From positions 1 through 64,000 of the forward strand of contig QFQD01000035.1 in NCBI GenBank assembly GCA_003241485.1: a DNA stretch of 64,000 bases. Reading direction: 5' to 3'. Under the pieces are notes generated by a model, which searched no databases, was not told the DNA's origin, and saw only the letters and a list, made by a program, of their open reading frames with translations. Origin of the DNA: Ancylobacter novellus (GTDB lineage: Bacteria; Pseudomonadota; Alphaproteobacteria; Rhizobiales; Xanthobacteraceae). The translations under genes were made by a program, and so were the position numbers. Of the stretch, positions 17,827 to 26,918 are shown in pieces (position 1 is the first letter of the stretch; every line of letters begins with the position of its first letter).

Positions 17827-18948
17827 ATGATCGAAGAATACCGCATCGGCATCGAGGAGGAATATTTCATCGTCGACGGCGAGACCAAGAGCGCGCTGCG
17901 CCGCATGCCCGCCTCCTTCATGGAGAAGGCCGCCGACGCGCTCGGCGACCGGGTGTCCGGCGAGATGCTGCAGTCGCAGATCGAGGTCATGTCGCGCCCG
18001 CATGTCAGCGCCGCCGATGCGCGCACCGAACTGCTCGGCCTGCGGCGGGTGCTGGGCGACGTCGCCTCCAATTTCGACCTCGCCTTCTTCGCCGCCGGCA
18101 CGCATCCCACCGCGAGCTGGCAGGGTGGCAAGCGCACGCCCACCAAGCGCTATGACGGGCTGATGCACGATCTGCAGATGCTCGGCGAGCGCAACATGCT
18201 GTGCGGCATGCATGTGCATGTCGAGCTGCCCGACGCCGATCTGCGGATCGACGTGATGCGCCGTATCCTGCCCTATCTGCCGATCTTCGTGGCGCTCTCG
18301 ACCTCCTCGCCGTTCTGGGAATCCAAGCGCACCGGGCTGATGGGCTACCGGCTCGCGGCCTATGACGAGCTGCCGCGCACCGGCCTGCCGGAGTTGTTCG
18401 AGACCGCCAAGGACTACCAGGACTATGTCGACGCGCTGGTCGCGGCGCGGGCTATCCGCGATTCGAGCTATGTCTGGTGGACTATCCGCCCCTCGCAGAA
18501 GCAGCCGACGCTGGAATTGCGGGCGCCCGACAGTTGCACCCGCGTCGAGGATTCCGTCGCCATCGCCGCGCTTTATCGCGCGCTGGTGCGCCATCTCGTG
18601 CGCGATCCCAAGCTCAATGCCGGCATCGACGCCGTCGACCGTGCCATCGCGGTGGAGAACAAGTGGCGCGCCCAGCGCTACGGCATCCATGGCAGCTTCG
18701 TCGACCGCGATTCGAAGCAGGCGATTCCGGTAGCGCAGGCCGTCGACACGCTGATCGACCGGGTGACGGACGATGCCGACGCGCTCGGCAGCCGGCAGGA
18801 GCTGCAGCATCTGCGCACCATTCTCGACGGCGGCACCAGCGCCGACATCCAGATCGCGGTCTATCAGGAAGCCGCCCACCGCACCGGCAATCGCAGCGAA
18901 GCGTTGCGGGCGGTGAAGACCTGGCTCACCCACGCCTCCGCGCAATGA
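17827..18948 (+). CDS. Carboxylate-amine ligase, YbdK type
   Basis: A 373-residue member of glutamate-cysteine ligase family 2. The start YRIGIEEEYFIVD, the middle GMHVHVELPD and the IRPSQKQPTLELRAPDS segment are characteristic of YbdK proteins, which have weak gamma-glutamylcysteine ligase activity in E. coli; the physiological substrate is unclear. It lies 129 nt upstream of gshA, a non-homologous-type enzyme for the same reaction. An AT-rich promoter and an inverted repeat precede it. Confidence 0.9.
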   Translation: MIEEYRIGIEEEYFIVDGETKSALRRMPASFMEKAADALGDRVSGEMLQSQIEVMSRPHVSAADARTELLGLRRVLGDVASNFDLAFFAAGTHPTASWQGGKRTPTKRYDGLMHDLQMLGERNMLCGMHVHVELPDADLRIDVMRRILPYLPIFVALSTSSPFWESKRTGLMGYRLAAYDELPRTGLPELFETAKDYQDYVDALVAARAIRDSSYVWWTIRPSQKQPTLELRAPDSCTRVEDSVAIAALYRALVRHLVRDPKLNAGIDAVDRAIAVENKWRAQRYGIHGSFVDRDSKQAIPVAQAVDTLIDRVTDDADALGSRQELQHLRTILDGGTSADIQIAVYQEAAHRTGNRSEALRAVKTWLTHASAQ

Positions 18949-19077
18949 CGTTACGGAGGGTGGCGCGCCAACGTCACCCCGGCATTGTCCATGAGATATC
19001 GGTAGTTACGGCGATTTGCGTCGCCGCGCCGCCTGTGTATGGTCTCGCGCCCCAGCCTACCCCCCGCGGAGCCCACC

Positions 19078-20448
19078 ATGGCGCGAGACCAGATCGACAC
19101 GCAGCCCATCGAAAGCCGCGACGAGCTCGTCGCCTGGTTCGAGGAAGGCTGCAAGGCGCCCTCGAAGTTCCGCATCGGCACAGAACACGAGAAATTCCCC
19201 TTCACCCTGAACGGGCACGAACCCGTGCCCTATGAAGGGCCGAACGGCATCCGGGCGCTGCTGGAAGGCATGCAGGCGCTGAATGGCTGGGAGCCCATCA
19301 TGGAGGGCTCCACCATCATCGGCCTTGCCGACAATATCGGCGGCGGCGCCATCTCGCTGGAGCCCGGCGGGCAGTTCGAGCTCTCCGGCGCGCCGCTCAT
19401 CTCCATTCACGAGACCTGCGCCGAGGTGAATTCGCACCTCACCCAGGTGAGCAATGTCGCCACGCCGCTCGGCTTCGGCTTTCTCGGCCTCGGCATGAGC
19501 CCGAAATGGACATTGGCGCAGACGCCGGTGATGCCGAAGGGCCGCTACAAGATCATGACCAACTACATGCCGAAGGTCGGCACACGCGGCCTCGACATGA
19601 TGTACCGCACCTGCACGGTGCAGGTGAATCTCGACTTCGCCTCGGAAGCCGACATGGTGAAGAAGCTGCGCGTCGGCCTCGCGCTGCAGCCGATCGCCAC
19701 CGCGCTATTCGCCAATTCCCCGTTTACGGAAGGCAAGCCGAACGGCTTCCTCTCCTATCGCTCTGAGATCTGGCGCGACACCGACAACAACCGCGCCGGC
19801 ATGCTGCCCTTCGCCTTCGAGGAGGGCATGGGCTTCGAGCGCTATGTCGACTACGCACTCGATGTGCCGATGTATTTCATCAAGCGCGGCGACACCTATA
19901 TCGACGTCGCCGGCTCTTCCTTCCGCGACCTGCTGGCGGGCCGGCACCCGGCCGTGCCGGGCGAGACGGCGACCGTCTCGGACTGGGCCAACCACCTCTC
20001 CACCATTTTCCCCGAGGTGCGGCTCAAGCGGTATCTCGAAATGCGCGGCGCCGACGGCGGGCCCTGGGCCAATCTGTGTGCGCTCCCCGCGTTGTGGACC
20101 GGGCTCTATTACGATCAGGCGAGCCTCGACGCCGCCTGGGAACTCGCCAAGGGCTGGAGTGCCGAACAGCGCCAGAAGCTGCGCGACGACGTGCCCCGGC
20201 TGGCGTTCAAGGCGGAGATCGCCGGGCGCCCTGTGCTCGACGTTGCGCGTGATGTGGTGGCGATCGCCCGCGCCGGCCTTGCCCGCCGCGACTATCGCGA
20301 CAGCCAGGGCCGCGACGAGACGCGCTTCCTCAAGCCGCTGGAAGAGAGCTTGGCGGCGGGGCTGACACCGGCAGACGTGCTTCTGCGGCGGTACGAGACC
20401 GAATGGAACCGCTCGGTCGAGCCGATCTTCGAGGCCTGCGCGTACTGA
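19078..20448 (+). CDS. gshA: Glutamate-cysteine ligase (plant/alphaproteobacterial type)
   Basis: A 456-residue enzyme making gamma-glutamylcysteine, the first step of glutathione synthesis. The plant-type class is recognised by RIGTEHEKFPF near the N-terminus, EPGGQFELSGAP, YMPKVGTRGLDMMYRTCTVQVNLDF and RGADGGPW. Start at 19078 is where family similarity begins. An LsrB-like LysR gene converges on it 30 nt downstream. In Sinorhizobium, LsrB is reported to activate gshA, so the neighbour may be its regulator (inference). Confidence 0.94.
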   Translation: MARDQIDTQPIESRDELVAWFEEGCKAPSKFRIGTEHEKFPFTLNGHEPVPYEGPNGIRALLEGMQALNGWEPIMEGSTIIGLADNIGGGAISLEPGGQFELSGAPLISIHETCAEVNSHLTQVSNVATPLGFGFLGLGMSPKWTLAQTPVMPKGRYKIMTNYMPKVGTRGLDMMYRTCTVQVNLDFASEADMVKKLRVGLALQPIATALFANSPFTEGKPNGFLSYRSEIWRDTDNNRAGMLPFAFEEGMGFERYVDYALDVPMYFIKRGDTYIDVAGSSFRDLLAGRHPAVPGETATVSDWANHLSTIFPEVRLKRYLEMRGADGGPWANLCALPALWTGLYYDQASLDAAWELAKGWSAEQRQKLRDDVPRLAFKAEIAGRPVLDVARDVVAIARAGLARRDYRDSQGRDETRFLKPLEESLAAGLTPADVLLRRYETEWNRSVEPIFEACAY

Positions 20449-20478
20449 GGCGCCGTTCGGGGGCGCCGCAGCCGTCCG

Positions 20479-21363
20479 TCACTCCGCCGCGATCGCCGCG
20501 TCGGAAATGTTGTCGAGGCCCTGCACGATGTGCTGGGCGAGCGCATCGGCAAGCGGCGACACATCGTGCCGGTTGCGCAGCAGCCCGATGCGGCAGGGTG
20601 CCAGCGCGGGAAAACCATCCGAGGGGCCGAGCACACGCATGCCCGGGCGCAGGCCCGATTCCGGCAGCACGGATATGGCCAGACCCGCGAGCACGGCCGC
20701 CGAGACGGCGGTGCTGTTCGACGAGGTGTAGAGGATGCGGAAGGGCCGCCCCGCTGTCTGCAGATTGGCGATCGCCTCCTGCCGCCAGTTGCAGCTCTGC
20801 CGGCCGAGCGCCAGCGGAACCGGGTCGTCGAGATGCGAGGAATGGCGCATGGAGCCGACCCAGAGCAGCTGCTCGCGCCGGATGATCTCGGTTTCGCGAT
20901 GCGCCATCTCGCAATCGGTGATGATGGCAAGGTCGAGGTCGCCGGTATCGATGCGGTCGATCAGGTCGGTCGAGGGATCGCAGACCACCGTCAGCTCGAC
21001 ATTGGGGTGGGTCGCCGAGAAGCGCGCCATGATCTCCGGGAGATAGCGGTCGGCATAATCGTCCGGCACGCCGAGCCGCACGCGACCGGAAAGCTCGGCA
21101 CTGGCCAGGCTCGCCATGGCCTCGATATTGAGCTTCACGATGCGGCGGGCATAGTCGAGCAGCCGCTCGCCCTCATCCGTCAGCCGCGAGGCCCGTCCGT
21201 CGCGGGCGAAAATGGGCTTGCCGACCCGCTCTTCGAGTCGCTTCATCTGCATGGAGACGGCGGACTGGGTCTTGTGCACCACCTCCGAGGCTTTCGTGAA
21301 GCTGCCCGTTTCGGCGATAGCTATGAATGTTCTTAATTGATCAATATCGAGCAGCACTGACAT
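20479..21363 (-). CDS. LysR-family regulator, LsrB-like
   Basis: A 294-residue LysR regulator. The N-terminal helix-turn-helix (about 5-65) reads FTKASEVVHKTQSAVSMQMK, and the effector domain begins VRLGVPDDYADRYLPEIM, wording typical of rhizobial LsrB. Four cysteines lie in the effector domain (VVCDP, TDCEM, QSCNW, APCRI), compatible with redox sensing. It is divergent from a DUF1127 gene and convergent with gshA. A LysR-type box (21385-21405) lies 22 nt upstream of its start, suggesting autoregulation. The LsrB assignment is by resemblance only. Confidence 0.88.
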   Translation of the reverse strand: MSVLLDIDQLRTFIAIAETGSFTKASEVVHKTQSAVSMQMKRLEERVGKPIFARDGRASRLTDEGERLLDYARRIVKLNIEAMASLASAELSGRVRLGVPDDYADRYLPEIMARFSATHPNVELTVVCDPSTDLIDRIDTGDLDLAIITDCEMAHRETEIIRREQLLWVGSMRHSSHLDDPVPLALGRQSCNWRQEAIANLQTAGRPFRILYTSSNSTAVSAAVLAGLAISVLPESGLRPGMRVLGPSDGFPALAPCRIGLLRNRHDVSPLADALAQHIVQGLDNISDAAIAAE

Positions 21364-21384
21364 GGGGCTACGTCCCGGCAGGTG

Positions 21385-21405
21385 ATTATCAAGGATGATG
21401 ATAAT
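21385..21405. promoter_or_regulatory. LysR-type operator
   Basis: ATTATC-N9-GATAAT, a perfect 6-bp inverted repeat containing the T-N11-A core, sits in the intergenic space between the LysR gene and the divergent DUF1127 gene. Position and form fit binding by the adjacent LysR protein. Confidence 0.6.
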
Positions 21406-21556
21406 TCAGATCATAAACATTCGCTAGTGTGATTGATCGCCCTCCGCCATAAGTCTGGCATCGCGAAACGACGTCGTCGGGATCGGGTGGCCGCCGGGCA
21501 CGGCAGCCATCACAACACCCGCCATCGTCCCACGCGGCCGACAGATGGAGGGTTCA

Positions 21557-21919
21557 GTGTCGTATATTGGCGAAGTTCGGAGAAGCGCGTTCGCGTCCTT
21601 CGGCGCCGCGGCCAGCGGTCTGCTGGTTGCCAGCGCCATGGGCACCATTCAGTTCATCAAGGCGCTGGGTCGCCGCCGCTACCTCGTGCAGCTCGGCGAG
21701 TTCGACGACCATATGCTCAAGGATATCGGGCTCACCCGCGCCGACCTGCGCGACGCCTCGTCCGGCCCGATCTGGCAGGACCCGACGGCGACGCTGGTGG
21801 TCCGTGCCGTGGAGCGCCGGGCCAGCCGGCGGCAGGTGGCGCGTGCCAATCTGAAGCTGGTCAGCTCGCAGGTGCCCGCCCAGCAGGCCCCGGCGGCCAA
21901 TCTCATCTCGTGCGGCTGA
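21557..21919 (+). CDS. DUF1127 (YjiS-like) protein
   Basis: A 120-residue protein ending in or near a DUF1127 motif: RRYLVQLGEFDDHMLKDIGLTRADLRDA (about residues 40-68). In short rhizobial relatives this Arg-rich motif has been linked to RNA turnover and to carbon and phosphate adaptation. This one has a hydrophobic N-terminal segment and about 50 further C-terminal residues. The GTG at 21557 has GGAGGG four nt upstream; the ATG at 21545 overlaps that site and is less likely. A strong terminator follows. Confidence 0.8.
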   Translation: MSYIGEVRRSAFASFGAAASGLLVASAMGTIQFIKALGRRRYLVQLGEFDDHMLKDIGLTRADLRDASSGPIWQDPTATLVVRAVERRASRRQVARANLKLVSSQVPAQQAPAANLISCG

Positions 21920-21977
21920 CAATGGCAGGCCGCGGCCGAATTACCGGCGGCATCGACCCCCTCGTGTCGCCCACTTG

Positions 21978-22007
21978 AGCCCGCTGGTTCGTCCAGCGGG
22001 CTTTTTT
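21978..22007 (+). terminator. Intrinsic terminator of the DUF1127 gene
   Basis: Perfect 10-bp stem AGCCCGCTGG/CCAGCGGGCT (21978-21987 and 21993-22002), 5-nt loop, then five further T residues. Confidence 0.9.
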
Positions 22008-22159
22008 CATGCCTGTCGATCGGCTCATAAAAGCCAGCGACGCTTGCAGCCACGAAAGAATGCCCTTGCATCCGGGGTAATGCGCCGCGCCCGGCATCGG
22101 TCCATATGAAGGCAGCCGGCGCGTGCCGGCTCTCTTTCAAGAACCGGAGCGTGCGCGTC

Positions 22160-23209
22160 ATGGCAAAGCATCTCGATTTCGGGCTCGACACCTTCGGCGA
22201 CGTGATGGCCGATCCGCAGGGCCGCCCGCTCACCCAGGCGCAGGCGCTGCGCCATGTGGTGGAACAGGGCGTGCTTGCCGACGAGGCCGGCGTCGACTTC
22301 TTCGCCGTGGGCGAACATCACCGTGACGATTATGCGATTTCCGCGCCCGAGGTCGTGCTCGCCGCCATTGCCGCGCGCACCAAGCGCGTACGACTCGGCT
22401 CGGCCGTGACGGTGCTGTCGTCGGATGACCCCATCCGTGTCTATCAGCGCTTCGCCACGGTGGATGCGATCTCGCAGGGGCGCGCCGAGATTATCCTCGG
22501 CCGCGGCTCGTTCACCGAATCCTTCCCGCTGTTCGGCTTTGACCTGAACGACTACGAAAAGCTCTTCAGCGAGAAGCTCGACCTGTTCGTGCATCTGCTG
22601 CGGCAGAACGGAACGCCGGAAGGCGTGACGTGGAAAGGCGAACTGCGTCCCCCGCTGGCGAAGCAGCATGTCTATCCGCTGCCCGAGAGCGGCACGATGA
22701 AGACGTGGATCGGCGTCGGCGGCTCGCCGGAATCGGTCGTGCGCGCAGCGAGCTACGGCCTGCCCATGATGCTCGCCATCATCGGCGGCAGCGCCAGCCG
22801 CTTCAAATCCTATGCGGAGCTTTACCGGAAGGCCTTTGCCCAGCTGGGCACGGCGCCGCAGCCGCTTGGCGTGCACAGCCCCGGCTATGTCGCCGACACC
22901 GACGAGGCGGCGAAAGAGGAGTTCTTTGCGGCGTTCAAGGCCAATCGCGACCGCATCGGCCGCGAGCGCGGCTGGCCTGCGATGGGGCGCGACGAGTTCG
23001 AGCGCGAGGTCGCGCTCGGCTCGCTCTATCTCGGTTCACCCGAAACGGTGGCGCAAAAGATCGCGCAGACCGTCAAGGCGCTCGACCTCGACCATTTCGA
23101 CCTGAAATACAGCGCCGGCCCTCTCGGTCACGACAAGGCCATGCGCTGCATCGAGCTTTACGGCACGAAGGTCATCCCGCGCGTGCGGGAGATACTGGCG
23201 GAGGGGTGA
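22160..23209 (+). CDS. LLM-class flavin-dependent oxidoreductase
   Basis: A 349-residue luciferase-like monooxygenase-fold protein. DFFAVGEHHRDDYAISAPEVVLAAIAART near the N-terminus and ILGRGSFTESFPLFGFDL are typical of the LLM group 1 oxidoreductases using F420 or FMN; the substrate is unknown. Start chosen at the ATG preceded by CCGGAGC. It ends 15 nt before the convergent puuA-like gene and has no clear operon partner. Confidence 0.85.
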   Translation: MAKHLDFGLDTFGDVMADPQGRPLTQAQALRHVVEQGVLADEAGVDFFAVGEHHRDDYAISAPEVVLAAIAARTKRVRLGSAVTVLSSDDPIRVYQRFATVDAISQGRAEIILGRGSFTESFPLFGFDLNDYEKLFSEKLDLFVHLLRQNGTPEGVTWKGELRPPLAKQHVYPLPESGTMKTWIGVGGSPESVVRAASYGLPMMLAIIGGSASRFKSYAELYRKAFAQLGTAPQPLGVHSPGYVADTDEAAKEEFFAAFKANRDRIGRERGWPAMGRDEFEREVALGSLYLGSPETVAQKIAQTVKALDLDHFDLKYSAGPLGHDKAMRCIELYGTKVIPRVREILAEG

Positions 23210-23224
23210 GCCCTCCGCCTTTCC

Positions 23225-24625
23225 TCACACGTTGAGCAGCAGGTATTCGCGCTCCCAGGGCGAGATGACCCGCATGAAGGTGTCGAACTCCTGCTGCTTC
23301 ACCGCCGTGTAGGTCTTCACGAAGCTCGGGCCGAGCACGTTGGAGATTTCCTCCGAGTACTGCATGGCGGCCACCGCCTCCAGCAGGCCGCGCGGCAGCT
23401 CGAAATCGAGCCCCTTGGCGTCGGATTCCAGCGGCTCGGTCGGACGCAGGCTCTCGACCAGGCCGAGATAGCCGCAGGCCAGCGAGGCGGCGATGACGAG
23501 ATAGGGGTTGGCGTCCGAGGACGGCACCCGGTTCTCCACCCGCCGCGCCGCCGGCGAGGACGGCGGCACGCGCAGGCCCGCGGTGCGGTTGTCATAGCCC
23601 CACTGCACGTTGATCGGCGCCATCGAATCGCGGGTAAGCCGGCGATAGGAATTCACATAGGGCGCGAGGATCGACATCACCGCCGGCAGGTAGCGCTGCT
23701 GGCCGGCGATGAAGGAGAAGAATTCCGGCGTCGGGTCGCCATCCTTGTCGGAGAAGATGTTCTTCCCCGTTTCGGCATCGACGATCGACTGGTGGATGTG
23801 CATGGCCGAGCCCGGCTCGTCGGCGATCGGCTTGGCCATGAAGGTGGCGTAGATCTTGTGCGCCAGCGCCGCCTCGCGGATCGTGCGCTTGAACAGATAG
23901 ACCTGGTCGGCGAGCACGATCGGGTCGCCATGCAGCAGGTTGATTTCCATCTGCGCGGCGCCGTCCTCGTGGATCAGCGTGTCGATCTCCAGCCCCTGCG
24001 CTTCCGAATAGTCGTACATGTCCTCGAACAGGGCGTCGAACTCATTCACCGCCTGAATGGAATAGGACTGACGACCGATTTCGGGCCGGCCGGAGCGGCC
24101 GATCGGCGGCTTCAAGGGGTAGTCGGCATCGACATTCGGCTCGACAAGATAGAACTCGATCTCCGGCGCCACCACCGCCTTCCAGCCCTTCTTGGCGTAG
24201 AGGTCGACGACGTTCTTCAGCACCTGGCGCGGGGCGAGGTCCACCGGGCGCCCGTCGCGATGATAGGCGTCATGGATGATCTGCGCGGTCGGATCCTGCG
24301 CCCAGGGAACCACCGACAGCGTCGAAAAATCCGGTTCCATCACCAGATCCGAATCGACGACGACCGAATCGACAAGATTGTCGTAAGGCGGATAATCGCC
24401 CGAAATGGTCTGGAAGAACACGCTCAGCGGCAGGTTCATGGTCGGGCCGTTGAGGAATTTCGACACCGGCATGATCTTGCCGCGCCCGACGCCGGCAAGG
24501 TCCGGCACCGCGCATTCGATCTCGGTTATGCCGCGTGCCGCCATCCACGCCTTCGCCTCCTCGAGCGAGGCTACGCCGCGTGGAGAACTCACCGCGTCCT
24601 TCTCGGAACGCCTCTTCTTGGCCAT
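23225..24625 (-). CDS. puuA: Gamma-glutamylputrescine synthetase-like (glutamine synthetase family)
   Basis: A 466-residue glutamine synthetase-family enzyme. APEIEFYLVEPN, the PIGRSGRPEIGRQSYS loop, EDGAAQMEINLLHGDP and GSAMHIHQSI match PuuA-type enzymes rather than true GlnA; the adenylylation Tyr region of GlnA is missing. PuuA ligates glutamate to putrescine in the gamma-glutamyl route of putrescine breakdown. It is divergent from potG-potH-potI and near a puuB-like gene, which supports this. Start at 24625 (MAKKRRSEKDAV) is preferred to an upstream frame extension. Other polyamines or ethanolamine are possible substrates. Confidence 0.85.
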   Translation of the reverse strand: MAKKRRSEKDAVSSPRGVASLEEAKAWMAARGITEIECAVPDLAGVGRGKIMPVSKFLNGPTMNLPLSVFFQTISGDYPPYDNLVDSVVVDSDLVMEPDFSTLSVVPWAQDPTAQIIHDAYHRDGRPVDLAPRQVLKNVVDLYAKKGWKAVVAPEIEFYLVEPNVDADYPLKPPIGRSGRPEIGRQSYSIQAVNEFDALFEDMYDYSEAQGLEIDTLIHEDGAAQMEINLLHGDPIVLADQVYLFKRTIREAALAHKIYATFMAKPIADEPGSAMHIHQSIVDAETGKNIFSDKDGDPTPEFFSFIAGQQRYLPAVMSILAPYVNSYRRLTRDSMAPINVQWGYDNRTAGLRVPPSSPAARRVENRVPSSDANPYLVIAASLACGYLGLVESLRPTEPLESDAKGLDFELPRGLLEAVAAMQYSEEISNVLGPSFVKTYTAVKQQEFDTFMRVISPWEREYLLLNV

Positions 24626-24819
24626 GATATCACTTTCCCGCTGCGCCTTTCGCGCCTGCCGAGGCAACCATGCCCTCACGACAGCCGTCAAGGCACGCTG
24701 ACGCTGCCTGTTTGCGGGCATGGTAAAATTGTTTGCATTGTGCCGTTGAGCCGCCGCCCGAAGCCGGATAGCGTTCCTTCAAGAGCCGAACCATTCGGCC
24801 GGGGACAACGGGGCTAGGC

Positions 24820-25995
24820 ATGAGCACAGGCGTCGCCGAGAAGACGCAGAAAACCGTCGGCGGCATCCGACGCAAATTCGCCCCCTGGAACGATCCGAGC
24901 GCGGTACCGCTGATCCGCTATCAGAACGTGACCAAGCGCTTCGGCGATTTCGTCGCCATCGACAACCTTTCCCTCGACATCTATGAGCGCGAATTCTTCG
25001 CGCTGCTCGGGCCCTCCGGCTGCGGCAAGACCACGCTGATGCGCATGCTGGCCGGCTTCGAGGATCCCACCTCCGGGCAGATCACCCTCGCCGGGCAGGA
25101 CCTCGTGGGCACGCCGCCCTACAAGCGGCAGACCAACATGATGTTCCAGTCCTATGCGCTGTTCCCGCATATGAACGTGTGGGACAACATCGCCTTCGGC
25201 CTGCGGCAGGATGGCATGGAAAAGGGCGCCATCGCCGCCCGCGTCGAGGAGATGCTCAAGCTGGTCAAGCTTGAGAAATTCGCCAAGCGCAAGCCGCACC
25301 AGCTCTCCGGCGGCCAGCGCCAGCGCGTGGCGCTGGCCCGCTCGCTCGCCAAGCGTCCCAAGGTGCTGCTGCTGGACGAGCCGCTCGGCGCGCTCGACAA
25401 GAAGCTGCGCGAGGAGACCCAGTTCGAGCTCATGGATATCCAGATGGAGCTCGGCATGACCTTCCTGATCGTCACGCACGATCAGGAAGAGGCCATGACG
25501 GTCGCCGACCGCATCGCGGTGATGAACCACGGCAAGCTGGTACAGGTCGCCCCGCCCGCCGTCATCTACGAGCAGCCGGCCTCGCGTTATGTCGCCGAGT
25601 TCGTCGGCGACGTGAACATCCTGCCCGCCCGCATCGAATCTATCGCGCCCGGCCTGCTCACTTTGCGGCCGGAAGTGGCGCCCGACATGCCCTTCCTTGT
25701 CACGCAGGAGTGCCCGGCCGCCGTGGGCGACACCGTCGCCCTCGCGCTGCGCCCGGAAAAGCTGCGGGTCGAGCTGGAGCCGCCGGCCGATCCGAACGTG
25801 AACTGCCTGTCCGGCACCATCTGGGACATCGGCTATCTCGGCGACCTCTCCATCTATCATGTGGAACTTTCCGACGGCTCGCGCATCAAGGCCGCCAAGC
25901 CGAACCTCACCCGCATGGTCGAACGGCCCATCACCTGGGACGACAAGGTCTATGTCTCCTTCGCGCCGGATGCCGGCGTGATCCTGACGAGCTGA
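24820..25995 (+). CDS. potG: Polyamine ABC transporter ATPase (PotG-like)
   Basis: A 391-residue importer ATPase. Walker A GPSGCGKTT (about 64-72), signature LSGGQRQRVALARSL, Walker B VLLLDEPLGALD, and H-loop VTHDQEEAMT. A C-terminal TOBE regulatory domain (about 290-391) follows. The N-terminal lead of about 30 residues is typical of PotG. It is the first gene of a tight unit with potH (11 nt) and potI (0 nt). No gene for a periplasmic binding protein is nearby. Confidence 0.92.
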   Translation: MSTGVAEKTQKTVGGIRRKFAPWNDPSAVPLIRYQNVTKRFGDFVAIDNLSLDIYEREFFALLGPSGCGKTTLMRMLAGFEDPTSGQITLAGQDLVGTPPYKRQTNMMFQSYALFPHMNVWDNIAFGLRQDGMEKGAIAARVEEMLKLVKLEKFAKRKPHQLSGGQRQRVALARSLAKRPKVLLLDEPLGALDKKLREETQFELMDIQMELGMTFLIVTHDQEEAMTVADRIAVMNHGKLVQVAPPAVIYEQPASRYVAEFVGDVNILPARIESIAPGLLTLRPEVAPDMPFLVTQECPAAVGDTVALALRPEKLRVELEPPADPNVNCLSGTIWDIGYLGDLSIYHVELSDGSRIKAAKPNLTRMVERPITWDDKVYVSFAPDAGVILTS

Positions 25996-26006
25996 GGAGA
26001 CAGGAC

Positions 26007-26918
26007 ATGGCGGGCAAGGCGAAGGGGCGCGGGCTGGTCGTCGCCATCCCCTATCTGTGGCTGCTGGCGCTGTTCCTGGTGCCGTTCCTGATCGTCTTCA
26101 AGATCAGCCTGTCGCAGGACGCGATCGCGCAGCCGCCCTATTTTCCGACCTTCGATCTGTCCGAGGGCTGGCAGGCGTTCAAGGACGCCTTTGCCGAACT
26201 GTCATTCGACAATTACGGCTATGTGCTGAGCTGGGACAACGAGTTCATCGAGGCCTATGGCTCCAGCCTGTGGATCGCCGGCATCTCGACGCTTCTTCTG
26301 CTGCTGGTGGGCTACCCCATCGCCTACGGCATGGCGCGGGCGCCGAAATCGATCCGCCCGACCCTGCTGATGCTGGTCATCCTGCCGTTCTGGACCTCGT
26401 TCCTGATCCGCGTCTATGCCTGGATCGGCATCCTCTCGCCGGAGGGGCTGCTCAACCAGCTTCTCATCGCGCTCGGCATCATCTCGCCGGATGCGCCGCT
26501 GCAGATCCTCGCCACCGACACGGCGGTCTATATCGGCATCGTCTATTCCTACCTGCCCTTCATGATCCTGCCGCTCTATTCGGCGCTGGAGAAGATGGAC
26601 GAGACGCTGCTGGAAGCCGCCGCGGATCTCGGCTGCCCGCCCTTAGCGGCCTTCTGGAAGATCACCTGGCCGCTCTCGCTACCGGGCGTGTTCGCCGGCT
26701 GCCTGCTGTGCTTCATCCCGGCGGTGGGCGAGTTCGTCATCCCCGACCTGCTGGGCGGTTCCGACACGCTGATGATCGGCAAGGTGCTGTGGACCGAATT
26801 CTCGGTGAACCGCTCCTGGACCGTGTCCTCGGCGGTCGCGGTGCTGCTGCTGATGGTGCTGGTGATCCCGATCGTGTTCTACCAGAACGTCCAGCAGCGC
26901 GAATTGGAGGGCCGCTAG
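26007..26918 (+). CDS. potH: Polyamine ABC transporter permease (PotH-like)
   Basis: A 303-residue permease with six membrane helices. FWTSFLIRVYAWIGIL, TAVYIGIVYSYLPFMILPLYSALEKMDETLLEAAADLG (the cytoplasmic EAA loop) and CFIPAVGEFVIPDLLGG are strongly PotH-like. The start is preceded by GAGGAGACAGG. It pairs with PotI in the membrane. Confidence 0.93.
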   Translation: MAGKAKGRGLVVAIPYLWLLALFLVPFLIVFKISLSQDAIAQPPYFPTFDLSEGWQAFKDAFAELSFDNYGYVLSWDNEFIEAYGSSLWIAGISTLLLLLVGYPIAYGMARAPKSIRPTLLMLVILPFWTSFLIRVYAWIGILSPEGLLNQLLIALGIISPDAPLQILATDTAVYIGIVYSYLPFMILPLYSALEKMDETLLEAAADLGCPPLAAFWKITWPLSLPGVFAGCLLCFIPAVGEFVIPDLLGGSDTLMIGKVLWTEFSVNRSWTVSSAVAVLLLMVLVIPIVFYQNVQQRELEGR

